A stretch of 64,000 nucleotides of DNA from Flavobacteriaceae bacterium (GTDB lineage: Bacteria; Bacteroidota; Bacteroidia; Flavobacteriales; Flavobacteriaceae). The translations under genes and the position numbers were made by a program. Where the stretch lies: contig RFPP01000003.1 of the NCBI GenBank assembly GCA_009926065.1, forward strand, positions 31,537-95,536, in the 5' to 3' direction. Below, in pieces: positions 1 through 9,188 of the stretch (its first letter is position 1; the number at the start of each line of letters is the position of its first letter). Under the pieces are notes generated by a model that was not told the DNA's origin, made no database searches, and was given only the letters and a program-made list of their open reading frames with translations.

Positions 1-21
1 AGCGAATTTTGTTTGCGAGGG

Positions 22-51
22 CAAAGATACAATCTATTTCGACTCTAACAA
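22..51 (-). promoter_or_regulatory. Bacteroidota-type promoter reading out of the window
   Basis: On the minus strand a TATCTTTG element (22-29), matching TANNTTTG, is preceded by TTG (49-51) with a 19-nt spacer. It lies between the end of the DUF58 gene and the left window edge, so it should drive a minus-strand gene beginning outside the window. The match to the family consensus is direct; activity is inferred. Confidence 0.5.
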
Positions 52-89
52 GTGTTTTTATGTAAAAATTTTAATATTCGAGGCCATTA

Positions 90-1016
90 TTACCCAAAGG
101 ATTGTTTTTCAACTAGGTATGTGGTGAGGATTTTCTCAAAATTGGCACCCACTGAAACGGGTACATACTTAATTTTGTTTTGGGCGCAGGTTATTGCTAG
201 CTTTTTGAAATAATTTGAAACTTGATTTTTATAGATATCCTTAATATTATCGGCAAAAATATTAATTTCTTCCCCTGTTTCAATATCTATAAATTTCCTT
301 GGCGCTTCATCAAAATCAAAATTTAATTCGGTTGTTTCATCAATAACATGAAATAAAACTATTTTGTGTTTGTTATGTTTCAAATGTTGTAGTGCTGTTA
401 TTAATGCTTTTTCATCTCCAGACTGAAACATATCTGTAAATAAAACAATCATCGAACGGCGGTGAATTTTTTCAGCTATTTGGTGTAAAAAGGAAATGGT
501 TTCTGTTTTTTTGGGTATTATACTATTTTCTAATAATGATTCTAATTTATTTAAAATCATTCGATGGTGTCTTTCGCTTCCTTTTTCAGGTGCGTAATAT
601 TCGTAACTATCCGAATAGACACTCATGCCAACAGCATCTCGTTGTTTTTTTAATAAATTCATTAAAACTGCGGATGCTAAAATTGAAAATCCAATTTTAT
701 TTTCATAAAATAACTGACTGTTTTTCAACTTTGGATAATGCATTGAGGAAGAATTGTCAATAATTAAATGACAACGTAAATTAGTTTCTTCTTCATATTG
801 TTTATTATAAAGTCGATCGGTTTTTGCAAAAAGTTTCCAGTCGATGTGTTTTGTACTTTCCCCTGGATTATAAACCTTGTGTTCTGCAAACTCGGCTGAA
901 AACCCATGAAACGGACTTTTATGCATTCCTGAAATAAACCCTTCAACAACCTGATTTGCTAATAACTCAAGGTGCTGAAAGCTAGAAATTTTCTCTATTT
1001 GCGATTCGATTTTCAT
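90..1016 (-). CDS. DUF58 domain-containing protein
   Basis: A 308-residue soluble protein of the DUF58 family. The N-terminal half carries the family signature with YNPGESTKHIDWKLFAKTD (about residues 49-67), followed by a von Willebrand A-like fold whose first strand ends in LIIDNSSSM, a DxSxS MIDAS-type metal site. There is no signal peptide or membrane segment. DUF58 proteins usually sit beside a MoxR AAA+ ATPase and BatA-type VWA proteins and are thought to work with them in envelope stress or protein maturation. No moxR gene is visible here; it may lie to the left of the window. It follows trxA on the same strand, but a strong terminator at 1101-1127 separates them, so it probably has its own promoter. 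Family assignment is firm; the cellular role is not established. Confidence 0.9.
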   Translation of the reverse strand: MKIESQIEKISSFQHLELLANQVVEGFISGMHKSPFHGFSAEFAEHKVYNPGESTKHIDWKLFAKTDRLYNKQYEEETNLRCHLIIDNSSSMHYPKLKNSQLFYENKIGFSILASAVLMNLLKKQRDAVGMSVYSDSYEYYAPEKGSERHHRMILNKLESLLENSIIPKKTETISFLHQIAEKIHRRSMIVLFTDMFQSGDEKALITALQHLKHNKHKIVLFHVIDETTELNFDFDEAPRKFIDIETGEEINIFADNIKDIYKNQVSNYFKKLAITCAQNKIKYVPVSVGANFEKILTTYLVEKQSFG

Positions 1017-1100
1017 TCTTCAAATGTATTAAAAGATTGGGGTAATTAAAAATTAAACAAATGAAAGAATGAAAATATAGAAACCGAATAAATTCAGTCT

Positions 1101-1127
1101 AAAAAAAAAGTTTGACTTTCGTCAAAC
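1101..1127 (-). terminator. Rho-independent terminator of trxA
   Basis: Perfect 7-bp stem GTTTGAC/GTCAAAC with a 4-nt loop (1110-1127). On the minus strand it is followed by nine T residues (the A run at 1101-1109). It lies 24 nt past the trxA stop and separates trxA from the DUF58 gene. Confidence 0.8.
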
Positions 1128-1150
1128 CTTTAAAGTTTTTAACCATCCCT

Positions 1151-1468
1151 TTATAATAAAGTATTCAGGCTGTCAGCATAAGTTTGTTTTGGTGCAACAC
1201 CCACTTGTCTTGCTACTACTTCCCCGTTTTTAAAAACTAATACCGTAGGAATATTTCGTACTCCGTATTTTGCAGCAAATTCTTGATTTGCATCTACGTC
1301 TACTTTTCCAACTATTGCTTTTCCTGCAAATTCTTCACTTATTTCGTCAATGATTGGTCCAACCATTCTACAAGGTCCACACCATGCTGCCCAAAAATCG
1401 ACCAATACTGGTTTGTCTGATTTCAAAACTACTTCGTCAAAAGTAGCGTCTGTTATTGCTAATGCCAT
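1151..1468 (-). CDS. trxA: Thioredoxin
   Basis: A 105-residue classical thioredoxin, the usual family length. The redox site WCGPC is at residues 29-33 inside a DFWAAWCGPCR context, and the conserved cis-proline segment RNIPT is near residue 72. It has no signal peptide, so it acts in the cytoplasm as a general disulfide reductase fed by thioredoxin reductase (not in this window). It is a single transcription unit: a full promoter lies at 1497-1529 and a strong terminator directly after the stop. The ATG start leaves a leader of about 20 nt. Confidence 0.97.
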   Translation of the reverse strand: MALAITDATFDEVVLKSDKPVLVDFWAAWCGPCRMVGPIIDEISEEFAGKAIVGKVDVDANQEFAAKYGVRNIPTVLVFKNGEVVARQVGVAPKQTYADSLNTLL

Positions 1469-1496
1469 ATTTTTATAGTTAATTTATTTTCTAATG

Positions 1497-1529
1497 CAAA
1501 TTTAATAATTAAATACCATTTGAACACAA
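1497..1529 (-). promoter_or_regulatory. Promoter of trxA
   Basis: TAAATTTG (minus strand, 1497-1504) with an upstream TTG (1527-1529) and a 22-nt spacer. It is about 29 nt ahead of the trxA ATG, a normal position for the TTG/TANNTTTG promoter type. Confidence 0.5.
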
Positions 1530-1586
1530 TTGCTAAATTACTTTTGATTATGAATGTATTGGTATTATTTATACTTTTTTATTTAT

Positions 1587-1668
1587 AGCTGATCCCGCTA
1601 TCATTCCTATCCGCGTTGTGGTTCGTGCCTCTCCACAACGCGGGATTTTCCCTTCTATCGGGGCTAGG
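1587..1668 (+). repeat. Structured intergenic repeat, copy A
   Basis: Lies 12 nt beyond the dnaE stop. It begins AGCTGATCCCGCTATC and ends ATCGGGGCTAGG, flanks shared with copies B-D. The centre is an 11-bp perfect stem, CCGCGTTGTGG (1611-1621) against CCACAACGCGG (1633-1643), with an 11-nt loop. The stem sequence differs completely from the other copies while pairing is kept. It could act as a terminator or mRNA-end element for dnaE, but there is no T run directly after the stem. Confidence 0.7.
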
Positions 1669-1680
1669 TTTTTTGTAGAA

Positions 1681-4600
1681 TCAATTTAATTTAAAGTTCA
1701 CTTGCATTTTCTCCAATTCCGAAAGCAACTCGTTGGATAACTTTATTTTCAATTTTCGGCTTGGCATTTCTAATTTGGTAATAACCCTAATTTCCTCAAT
1801 TTCAGTTAGTAGTTCCAATTGTGAATTCTGTTCATCATAAGCTACATCGCTATCTAACTCTTCGTCTGAAGCTACTACTGTGGGAGCAATTTCAGGTTGC
1901 TTCTTAATTTTCTCCAATTCCAATACTTCAAAAACAACCGATTTATCACCTTTATTCCGTTTAAAAACAGTACTTAATTGGTCAATAAAATCCGATTTTA
2001 AATCATTAATATTGATATGAATTACCAATTTTTTTGTGAATAATTCTAAAATATCTTGAAGTATTTTAAAATCTAAAAATTGTATAATCGGATCTCTTTT
2101 TTTCCCAGTTTCTTTATCAGGCCAACCTTCTTTTACAATTAATTTAATAAAAGTAAAACTGTTTGGTGTCAAATAATGGCGGTATTTCATGTATTCTTCT
2201 CCATATATCCTAAATTCATGACTTTCGTCATAACCTTCTAAAACAAAGGATCCAAATCCTTTTCCAGATTTATTTACAAGGTGCTTTACATTGGATATTA
2301 TCCCTCCAAAAGTTAAACTCTTATTGATTTGATTATTCAAATCTTTTAAAACTTCTAACTTAGAATTGCAAAAATATTTCATCTCATATTTAAAATCGTC
2401 CAACGGATGGCCTGAAAGATAGATACCAACTACTTCCTTTTCTTTAGCTAATTTTTCCATAGTGGACCAGTCTTCGCATGGAGGAATTATAGGTTCCGCG
2501 ATTTGAACTTCACTCGTATCGCCAAATAAACTCACTTGAGATGAGTTTTCATTTTCTTGAAATTTCAAGCCATAGCGAATCGCTTTTTCATAGAAAGTAA
2601 TCCCATCACCATCTTCATGAAAATACTGGGCTCTTGAAACCCCTTGAAAAGAATCAAAACCACCGGCTAAAATTAGGTTTTCGAGTGCCTTTTTATTTGC
2701 AGCGCGCAAGTCAATTCTCTTAGTTAAATCGAAAATAGACTTGTATTTACTTTCTTTTCTGTTTTCTACTATAGTTTGAACGGCACCCATTCCAACGCCT
2801 TTTACTGCGCCAATTCCAAAACGAATCGCATAATTTTCATTTACCGTGAATTTATAAAATGACTCGTTCACATCTGGGCCTAAAACTTGTAATCCCATTC
2901 GCTTACATTCTTCCATAAAAAAGGAAACTTGTTTAATGTCGTTCATGTTATTTGATAAAACGGCTGCCATATATTCTGCAGGATAATTTGCTTTTAAATA
3001 GGCCGTTTGATAGGCAATCCATGCATAACAAGTAGAGTGCGATTTATTAAATGCATATTCGGCAAATGCTTCCCAGTCCTTCCAAATTTTTTCTAATTTT
3101 CCTTCTTCATGACCTTTTGCAACAGCTTGACTTATGAATTTAGGTTTCATTTTATCTAAAACGTCTTTCTGTTTTTTTCCCATTGCTTTGCGCAAAACAT
3201 CGGCATCACCTTTAGAAAAATCGGCTAATTTTTGTGATAATAGCATTACTTGCTCTTGATAAACAGTAATTCCATAGGTGTCTTTTAGTAATTCTTCGCA
3301 AGCATCAAGATCATATTCTATAGTTTCTTCGCCGTTTTTTCTTCTTATAAAACTTGGGATATAAGCTATTGGTCCAGGTCGATATAGTGCATTCATCGCA
3401 ATCAAATCTCCGAAAACGGTAGGTTTTAATTCTTTCAAATACTTTTGCATTCCAGGAGACTCATACTGAAATATTCCAACCGTTTCACCTCGTTGAAAAA
3501 GCTCAAAAGTTTTTGTATCATCAATAGGAAAAGAATCAGGATTTAAATTAATTCCTGTTCTATATTTTACTAATTTAACGGTGTCTTTGATTAATGTCAA
3601 GGTTTTTAATCCAAGGAAATCCATTTTTAATAAACCTGCACTTTCAACAACAGAGTTATCAAATTGAGTAACAAATAATTCAGAATCTTTTGCTGTTGCA
3701 ATAGGAACAAAATTGGTAATATCACTTGGGGTAATTATAACTCCACAAGGGTGAATTCCGGTATTTCTAATATTTCCTTCTAATATTTGCGCCTGTTGAA
3801 TTGTTTCACCAGAAAGATTATTTTGTTTAGATGTAGAAATTAATTCTTTGATTTTTTCAAAATCTTCTGGCCGAAGTATTTTTTTTATCTCAGATTCTGT
3901 TTCATTCAGAAAGCGTGCTAAACTCCATTTTGGAGGTATTAAATTTGGAATTAATTTGGCAATTCTATCGGCTTCAAATAGGGGTAAATCTAATACACGT
4001 GCTGTATCTCTAATAGCCGATTTTGCTGCCATTGTTCCATAGGTGATAATCTGTGCCACCTGTTTTGAACCGTATTTTTTTATTACATATTCAATTACTT
4101 TACTTCGACCTTCATCATCAAAATCGATATCAATATCAGGTAATGACACTCGATCCGGATTTAGAAATCGCTCAAAAAGTAAATTGTATAATAATGGATC
4201 TATATTTGTGATTCCTAGGCAATAAGCAACAACAGAGCCCGCTGCAGAACCTCTTCCAGGCCCTACAGAAACATCCATTTTTCTTGCTTCGGCAATAAAA
4301 TCTTGTACAATTAAAAAATATCCTGGATATCCTGAATTTTGTATTGTAAGTAACTCAAAATCGATTCGTTCTTGAATTTCCTGAGTTATTTCTGCATATC
4401 TTTTTTTTGCACCTATATAGGTTAAATGTTTTAAATAGGAATTTTCTCCTCTTTTCCCCGCAGCAATCTCATCTTCATTAACTAAAAATTCATTTGGGAT
4501 TTCAAATTTTGGTAATAGGACCTCTCGAGATAAATCATAAATTTCTATTTTAGAAACTATTTCCGAAAGGTTAAAAATTGCTTCTGGTAGATCATTGAAC

Positions 4601-6201
4601 AGCATTTTCATCTCCTCACCAGATTTAAAATAATATTCCTTATTAGGCATTCCATATCTAAATCCTCGACCTCTTCCTATTGGTGTAGATTGTTTTTCAC
4701 CATCACGAACACAAAGCAAAATATCGTGCGCATTGGCATCGTTTTTTTCTAAATAAAAGGTATTGTTTGTGGCAACAATTTTAATATCATTCTTTTTTGC
4801 CAACGCTATTAAACTCGCATTTACGCGGTTTTCATCTTCTTGATTGTGACGCATCACTTCAATATAAAAGTCGGAACCAAATTGTTGTTTCCACCATATT
4901 AAAGCCTCTTCAGCTTGGTTTTCACCGAGATTAAGTATTTTATTTGGAATCTCACCAAATAAATTTCCGCTTAATACAATTAAATCTTCTTTGAAATTTT
5001 CAATTAGTTTTTTATCAATTCTGGGAACATAATAGAATCCATCTGTATTTGCAATTGAAGATAATTTTGTTAAATTTTGATATCCATTTTTGTTTTTAGC
5101 GAGAAATACAATTTGGTAACCATTATCTTTACGACTTTTATCAAGGTGATCTTCACAAACATAAAATTCACATCCCACAATAGGCTTGATTATCACTTCA
5201 CTTGGTGAATCGCCATTGGCAACAGCCTCATCGTTTTTAGCTTTTGCGACTTTATTATGGAATAAAATATCCCTAACAAAATGGAAGGCTCCCATTAAAT
5301 TAGCATGATCGGTAATGGCTACGGCAGGCATTTTATTTTCGGATGCCAACTTAACCAAATTGCTCACACTTATGGTCGATTGTAATACTGAAAACTGTGT
5401 ATGGTTATGCAAATGAACGTAATCTGTGTCAATTAGCACTTTTTTGTTTTCGGCAATTTCAAGCTTAGAAACTAAATTATTTTGTTGCTCATCAAATTGC
5501 TGTTTTATTTTTTGAGAGGCTTCTTTAAGATTTTTATGTTTTAAACCTATAGGCAAAATTGTGTTCGGATTTTGAATTTTGAAATTAACAAAATAATCCC
5601 CTTGAACTTGAAGTTCCTTTTCAGTGAAAATTCCCGTTCGAATCAATTCAAAAAAACAACGGGTGGTAGCCTCTACATCGGCAGTAGCATTATGCGCTTC
5701 TGCAAATGGAATATTGAATAAATAATTGTGCAATTCAGTTAGCGTAGGCAATTTAAATTTGCCCCCACGACCTCCTGGCAATTGTAACAAAGAGGCGGTC
5801 ACTTCAGTACAAGTATCTAAAACTGGTATTGAACTCATTGGGCTTTCCATTCCAAAACGATGGAATTCGCAACCCATAATATTGATGTCAAATTTTAAAT
5901 TTTGACCAACGATGAATTTGGATTTGCTTAAAGCAATATTGAATTTTTCAAGTACTTCAGCCATTGGCAATCCTTCGGCTTCAGCTAATTCGGTAGAAAT
6001 TCCATGAACCCCTTCTGCTTCATAAGGTATATTATATCCTTCAGGTTTAATCAAATAATCCTGATTTTCAATAAGTTTGCCCATTTCATCATGTAATTGC
6101 CATGCAATTTGAACACAACGCGGCCAATTTCCTGTGTCGGTAATTGGGGCGTCCCATCGCTTTGGTAATCCAGTAGTTTCGGTATCGAAAATTAGGTACA
6201 T
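1681..6201 (-). CDS. dnaE: DNA polymerase III alpha subunit with fused DnaQ-like exonuclease
   Basis: Replicative polymerase, 1506 residues, about 350 longer than E. coli DnaE because of an N-terminal DEDDh proofreading exonuclease. That domain shows FDTETTGLP near residue 5, NLKFDIN near 105 and HNATADVEAT near 168, all expected acidic and His residues present. A PHP domain follows from about residue 258 (HLHNHTQFS). The polymerase palm has PDIDIDFDD near 690. The C-terminal part contains a beta-clamp binding motif QVSLF near 1222 and an OB-fold region. The PHP metal site looks degraded: the usual ATNDxHY reads ATNNTFY. So proofreading is probably done by the fused domain rather than by PHP or a separate DnaQ. 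The ATG start is certain because the exonuclease motif begins at residue 5. Confidence 0.96.
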   Translation of the reverse strand: MYLIFDTETTGLPKRWDAPITDTGNWPRCVQIAWQLHDEMGKLIENQDYLIKPEGYNIPYEAEGVHGISTELAEAEGLPMAEVLEKFNIALSKSKFIVGQNLKFDINIMGCEFHRFGMESPMSSIPVLDTCTEVTASLLQLPGGRGGKFKLPTLTELHNYLFNIPFAEAHNATADVEATTRCFFELIRTGIFTEKELQVQGDYFVNFKIQNPNTILPIGLKHKNLKEASQKIKQQFDEQQNNLVSKLEIAENKKVLIDTDYVHLHNHTQFSVLQSTISVSNLVKLASENKMPAVAITDHANLMGAFHFVRDILFHNKVAKAKNDEAVANGDSPSEVIIKPIVGCEFYVCEDHLDKSRKDNGYQIVFLAKNKNGYQNLTKLSSIANTDGFYYVPRIDKKLIENFKEDLIVLSGNLFGEIPNKILNLGENQAEEALIWWKQQFGSDFYIEVMRHNQEDENRVNASLIALAKKNDIKIVATNNTFYLEKNDANAHDILLCVRDGEKQSTPIGRGRGFRYGMPNKEYYFKSGEEMKMLFNDLPEAIFNLSEIVSKIEIYDLSREVLLPKFEIPNEFLVNEDEIAAGKRGENSYLKHLTYIGAKKRYAEITQEIQERIDFELLTIQNSGYPGYFLIVQDFIAEARKMDVSVGPGRGSAAGSVVAYCLGITNIDPLLYNLLFERFLNPDRVSLPDIDIDFDDEGRSKVIEYVIKKYGSKQVAQIITYGTMAAKSAIRDTARVLDLPLFEADRIAKLIPNLIPPKWSLARFLNETESEIKKILRPEDFEKIKELISTSKQNNLSGETIQQAQILEGNIRNTGIHPCGVIITPSDITNFVPIATAKDSELFVTQFDNSVVESAGLLKMDFLGLKTLTLIKDTVKLVKYRTGINLNPDSFPIDDTKTFELFQRGETVGIFQYESPGMQKYLKELKPTVFGDLIAMNALYRPGPIAYIPSFIRRKNGEETIEYDLDACEELLKDTYGITVYQEQVMLLSQKLADFSKGDADVLRKAMGKKQKDVLDKMKPKFISQAVAKGHEEGKLEKIWKDWEAFAEYAFNKSHSTCYAWIAYQTAYLKANYPAEYMAAVLSNNMNDIKQVSFFMEECKRMGLQVLGPDVNESFYKFTVNENYAIRFGIGAVKGVGMGAVQTIVENRKESKYKSIFDLTKRIDLRAANKKALENLILAGGFDSFQGVSRAQYFHEDGDGITFYEKAIRYGLKFQENENSSQVSLFGDTSEVQIAEPIIPPCEDWSTMEKLAKEKEVVGIYLSGHPLDDFKYEMKYFCNSKLEVLKDLNNQINKSLTFGGIISNVKHLVNKSGKGFGSFVLEGYDESHEFRIYGEEYMKYRHYLTPNSFTFIKLIVKEGWPDKETGKKRDPIIQFLDFKILQDILELFTKKLVIHININDLKSDFIDQLSTVFKRNKGDKSVVFEVLELEKIKKQPEIAPTVVASDEELDSDVAYDEQNSQLELLTEIEEIRVITKLEMPSRKLKIKLSNELLSELEKMQVNFKLN

Positions 6202-6381
6202 AAATCTAAAAAGGTCGAATAATTAAATACAAAATCAGTTAAATATTCTCTGAAGTGGTATTATTATTACTTAAAGTTGGAAATTCTATGAAATTCAAAT
6301 TTAAGTTTTTTTGAACAAAGAATTTTGATAAGTTATCAACAAAAAGAATAAAAAAGTGATTGAAAATTTTATTTTTTCTGT

Positions 6382-6412
6382 AAAAAAAAATGCCTCGCAT
6401 TTGCGAGGCATT
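6382..6412 (-). terminator. Rho-independent terminator of hppA
   Basis: Ten-bp perfect stem AATGCCTCGC/GCGAGGCATT with a 4-nt loop (6389-6412). On the minus strand it runs into nine T residues. It starts about 20 nt past the hppA stop and overrides the small ORF listed at 6239-6421. Confidence 0.88.
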
Positions 6413-6430
6413 AATCAGCATTTGATGCTA

Positions 6431-8989
6431 TTATTTCATTTTTTCAACTTTTGCTTTTACTTCTTCCAAAGAACCTTCAAAAATTTGAATATTATTGTTT
6501 CCTTTTTCATTAGTAATTACAGTCGCCTTTGCTTTTCCATTTTCATCACTTATTTGGATGTTCACCGTTTTACTTTCTGATTTTTTAACACAACATTCCA
6601 TTTCTTTATCGGAAGCTATGAATTTACCTTGAGCATCATAATGAGAAAGACACATTTCTTTTTCTTCAGGTGAACATTTAAGGCTATCGCACATTGCAGC
6701 ACATTCGTCTTTAGTCATGGTTGCACATTTGCTCATGTCGCATTTGCCCATCATTTTTCCTTCTGAACATTCCATTTTCATGATAACAACTTTTTGTGCT
6801 TCACTAGAAGATCCATTTCCTAAAATAGGGGCAATTACTAAACCAATTAAACAAGTTAATTTAATTAAAATGTTCATTGAAGGTCCAGAAGTATCTTTAA
6901 ATGGATCACCAACAGTATCTCCGGTAACAGCTGCTTTGTGAGCTTCAGAACCTTTGTAAGTCATTTCACCATTAATTTCAACACCCGCTTCGAAAGATTT
7001 TTTTGCATTGTCCCAAGCACCACCAGCATTGTTTTGGAAAACTGCCCAAAGTACACCAGACACGGTAACTCCAGCCATATATCCCCCTAACATTTCAGCG
7101 ATTAATTGATTGTTATCTGAATAAACTAATTTTCCTAATATAACAATTGCAATTGGAAAACCTATAGTTAAGATTCCAGGTAACATCATTTCGCGTAAAG
7201 CGGCTTTCGTAGAAATTTCAACACATTTTCCATATTCAGGTTTACCAGTTCCTTCCATTATACCAGGAATTTCTTTAAACTGACGACGAACTTCATATAC
7301 CATATCCATTGCAGCTTTACCAACTGAGTTCATTGCTAATGCAGAGAAAACTACAGGAATCATACCTCCTACGAATAACATTGCTAATACCGGCGCTTTG
7401 AAAATATTGATTCCGTCAATTCCTGTAAAAGTTACATAGGCGGCAAATAAAGCTAAAGAAGTTAATGCTGCTGAAGCGATTGCGAAACCTTTTCCAGTAG
7501 CAGCAGTTGTATTTCCAACAGAATCTAAAATATCTGTTCTTGTACGAACTTCTTTTGGTAATTCACTCATTTCAGCAATACCACCAGCGTTATCAGATAT
7601 TGGTCCGAAGGCGTCAATTGCTAATTGCATTGCTGTTGTAGCCATCATTGCAGAAGCTGCCAAGGCTACACCGTAAAAACCTGCAAAAGCATATGATGCC
7701 CATATTGCTCCTGCAAATAATAAAACAGTAGGAAAGGTAGAAATCATACCTGTTGCTAAACCTGCAATTACGTTGGTACCTGCTCCAGTTGATGATTTTT
7801 GTACTATTGCCATAACTGGTTTTGTTCCTAATCCTGTGTAATATTCCGTAACTGATGAGATAGCACCACCCACAAATAACCCGACAATAGTTGCATAGAA
7901 AACTCGAATGGAAGAGATTTCTTTTAAACCTTCACCGTAAAATTCCATTTTCATTGTAGAAGGTAACATATATTGTACTAAGAAATAACAAGCGACTAAT
8001 GTCAATAAAATTGAAACCCAGTTTCCAATATTCAGTGCTTTTTGTACTTGAGCTTCTTTAGCTTCATCACTTGATATTTTTACTAACATTGTTCCAATGA
8101 TAGAAAATAATATTCCAAAACCAGCTATTGCCATTGGTAATAAAATTGGACCAATACCACCGAAAGCGTCTTCGATTTTTCCGCCCATATCTTTAATAAC
8201 ATAGTTTCCAAGAACCATAGCTGCAAGAACTGTAGCTACATAGGAACCAAATAAATCGGCACCCATTCCAGCAACGTCACCTACGTTATCACCCACGTTA
8301 TCAGCAATTGTTGCAGGATTACGAGGATCGTCTTCTGGAATTCCAGCTTCAACTTTACCTACTAAGTCAGCTCCTACATCGGCAGCTTTAGTATAGATAC
8401 CTCCACCAACACGAGCAAACAAAGCGATAGATTCGGCTCCAAGAGAGAAACCAGCAAGAGTTTCAAGAACAACAGTCATGTCTTCTGTATTTGTCCAAAC
8501 ACCTCCAGGCATAAAATATCTAAATAATAAAATGAAGAATCCTGTTAATCCTAAAACTGCTAAACCAGCAACTCCAAGTCCCATAACTGTTCCACCACCA
8601 AAAGAAACTTTTAGTGCTTGTGGCAAACTTGTACGAGCAGCTTGAGTTGTTCTTACGTTTGTTTTTGTTGCTATTTTCATTCCCATGTTTCCTGCCAAAG
8701 CTGAGAAGAAAGCTCCGAAAATAAAAGCTATAACTATTAATAAGTGAGTTTTAACACCAGGTAAATAAGTGATACCAGCTAAAACCAAACTTGCAATTAG
8801 TACGAAAACTGCTAACAATCGGTATTCAGCTTTTAGGAAAGCCAAGGCTCCTTCATAGATGTAATCTGAAATTTCTTTCATTTTACCGTCTCCAGCATCT
8901 TGTTTCAATACCCAAGATCTTTTGATTGCCATAAAAGCTAATCCTACTAAGGCCATAACTATTGGCACATAAATCATTAATGATTCCAT
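6431..8989 (-). CDS. hppA: Membrane-bound ion-translocating pyrophosphatase with Cys-rich C-terminal tail
   Basis: M-PPase, 852 residues, hydrolyses PPi to pump H+ (or Na+). Catalytic signatures are intact: DVGADLVGKVE near 207 and DDPRNPATIADNVGDNVGDVAG near 218-240. GNTTAATGKG near 490 has Ala and Gly at the two positions that mark the K+-dependent subfamily (K+-independent enzymes carry Lys there). About 16 hydrophobic segments end near residue 725. After the last one comes an extra tail of about 125 residues with nine cysteines (CDMSKC, ECAAMC, CSPEEKEMC, ECC) and then a small beta-rich segment. Typical members stop soon after the last helix. M-PPase C termini face outward, so the tail is probably periplasmic. 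The pumped ion cannot be decided by eye. Own promoter element (9022-9029) and terminator. Confidence 0.95.
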   Translation of the reverse strand: MESLMIYVPIVMALVGLAFMAIKRSWVLKQDAGDGKMKEISDYIYEGALAFLKAEYRLLAVFVLIASLVLAGITYLPGVKTHLLIVIAFIFGAFFSALAGNMGMKIATKTNVRTTQAARTSLPQALKVSFGGGTVMGLGVAGLAVLGLTGFFILLFRYFMPGGVWTNTEDMTVVLETLAGFSLGAESIALFARVGGGIYTKAADVGADLVGKVEAGIPEDDPRNPATIADNVGDNVGDVAGMGADLFGSYVATVLAAMVLGNYVIKDMGGKIEDAFGGIGPILLPMAIAGFGILFSIIGTMLVKISSDEAKEAQVQKALNIGNWVSILLTLVACYFLVQYMLPSTMKMEFYGEGLKEISSIRVFYATIVGLFVGGAISSVTEYYTGLGTKPVMAIVQKSSTGAGTNVIAGLATGMISTFPTVLLFAGAIWASYAFAGFYGVALAASAMMATTAMQLAIDAFGPISDNAGGIAEMSELPKEVRTRTDILDSVGNTTAATGKGFAIASAALTSLALFAAYVTFTGIDGINIFKAPVLAMLFVGGMIPVVFSALAMNSVGKAAMDMVYEVRRQFKEIPGIMEGTGKPEYGKCVEISTKAALREMMLPGILTIGFPIAIVILGKLVYSDNNQLIAEMLGGYMAGVTVSGVLWAVFQNNAGGAWDNAKKSFEAGVEINGEMTYKGSEAHKAAVTGDTVGDPFKDTSGPSMNILIKLTCLIGLVIAPILGNGSSSEAQKVVIMKMECSEGKMMGKCDMSKCATMTKDECAAMCDSLKCSPEEKEMCLSHYDAQGKFIASDKEMECCVKKSESKTVNIQISDENGKAKATVITNEKGNNNIQIFEGSLEEVKAKVEKMK

Positions 8990-9021
8990 ATTCTATATAT
9001 TCGTTATTAAATAATCGGATG

Positions 9022-9029
9022 CAAATGTA
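9022..9029 (-). promoter_or_regulatory. Candidate -7 element of hppA
   Basis: TACATTTG on the minus strand, 32 nt before the hppA ATG. A TTG occurs upstream (9056-9058) but with a 26-nt spacer, longer than the usual range, so only the -7 element is well supported. Confidence 0.35.
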
Positions 9030-9188
9030 GGAAAACGTTAACAAATAAAAAAACACAATTCACTTTTGAAATATGCTTTTTTGAATATTTATTATATATT
9101 TCAATTATTTTGGTTGTAATTTTAATCAAATAGGGTTTTTAGAGTATTAAAAAGTTGAAATAAATTATAGGTTATAAAGTAAATTAAC

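Noticed and set aside
1014-1028. TACATTTG just upstream of the DUF58 ATG as a promoter
   Set aside because: It ends 4 nt before the start codon and the nearest TTG is 29 nt away, outside the usual spacing; support is too weak to call, although leaderless starts occur elsewhere in the window.
6239-6421. 60-residue minus-strand ORF downstream of hppA
   Set aside because: It contains the hppA terminator hairpin and its T run, has no family resemblance and no promoter.
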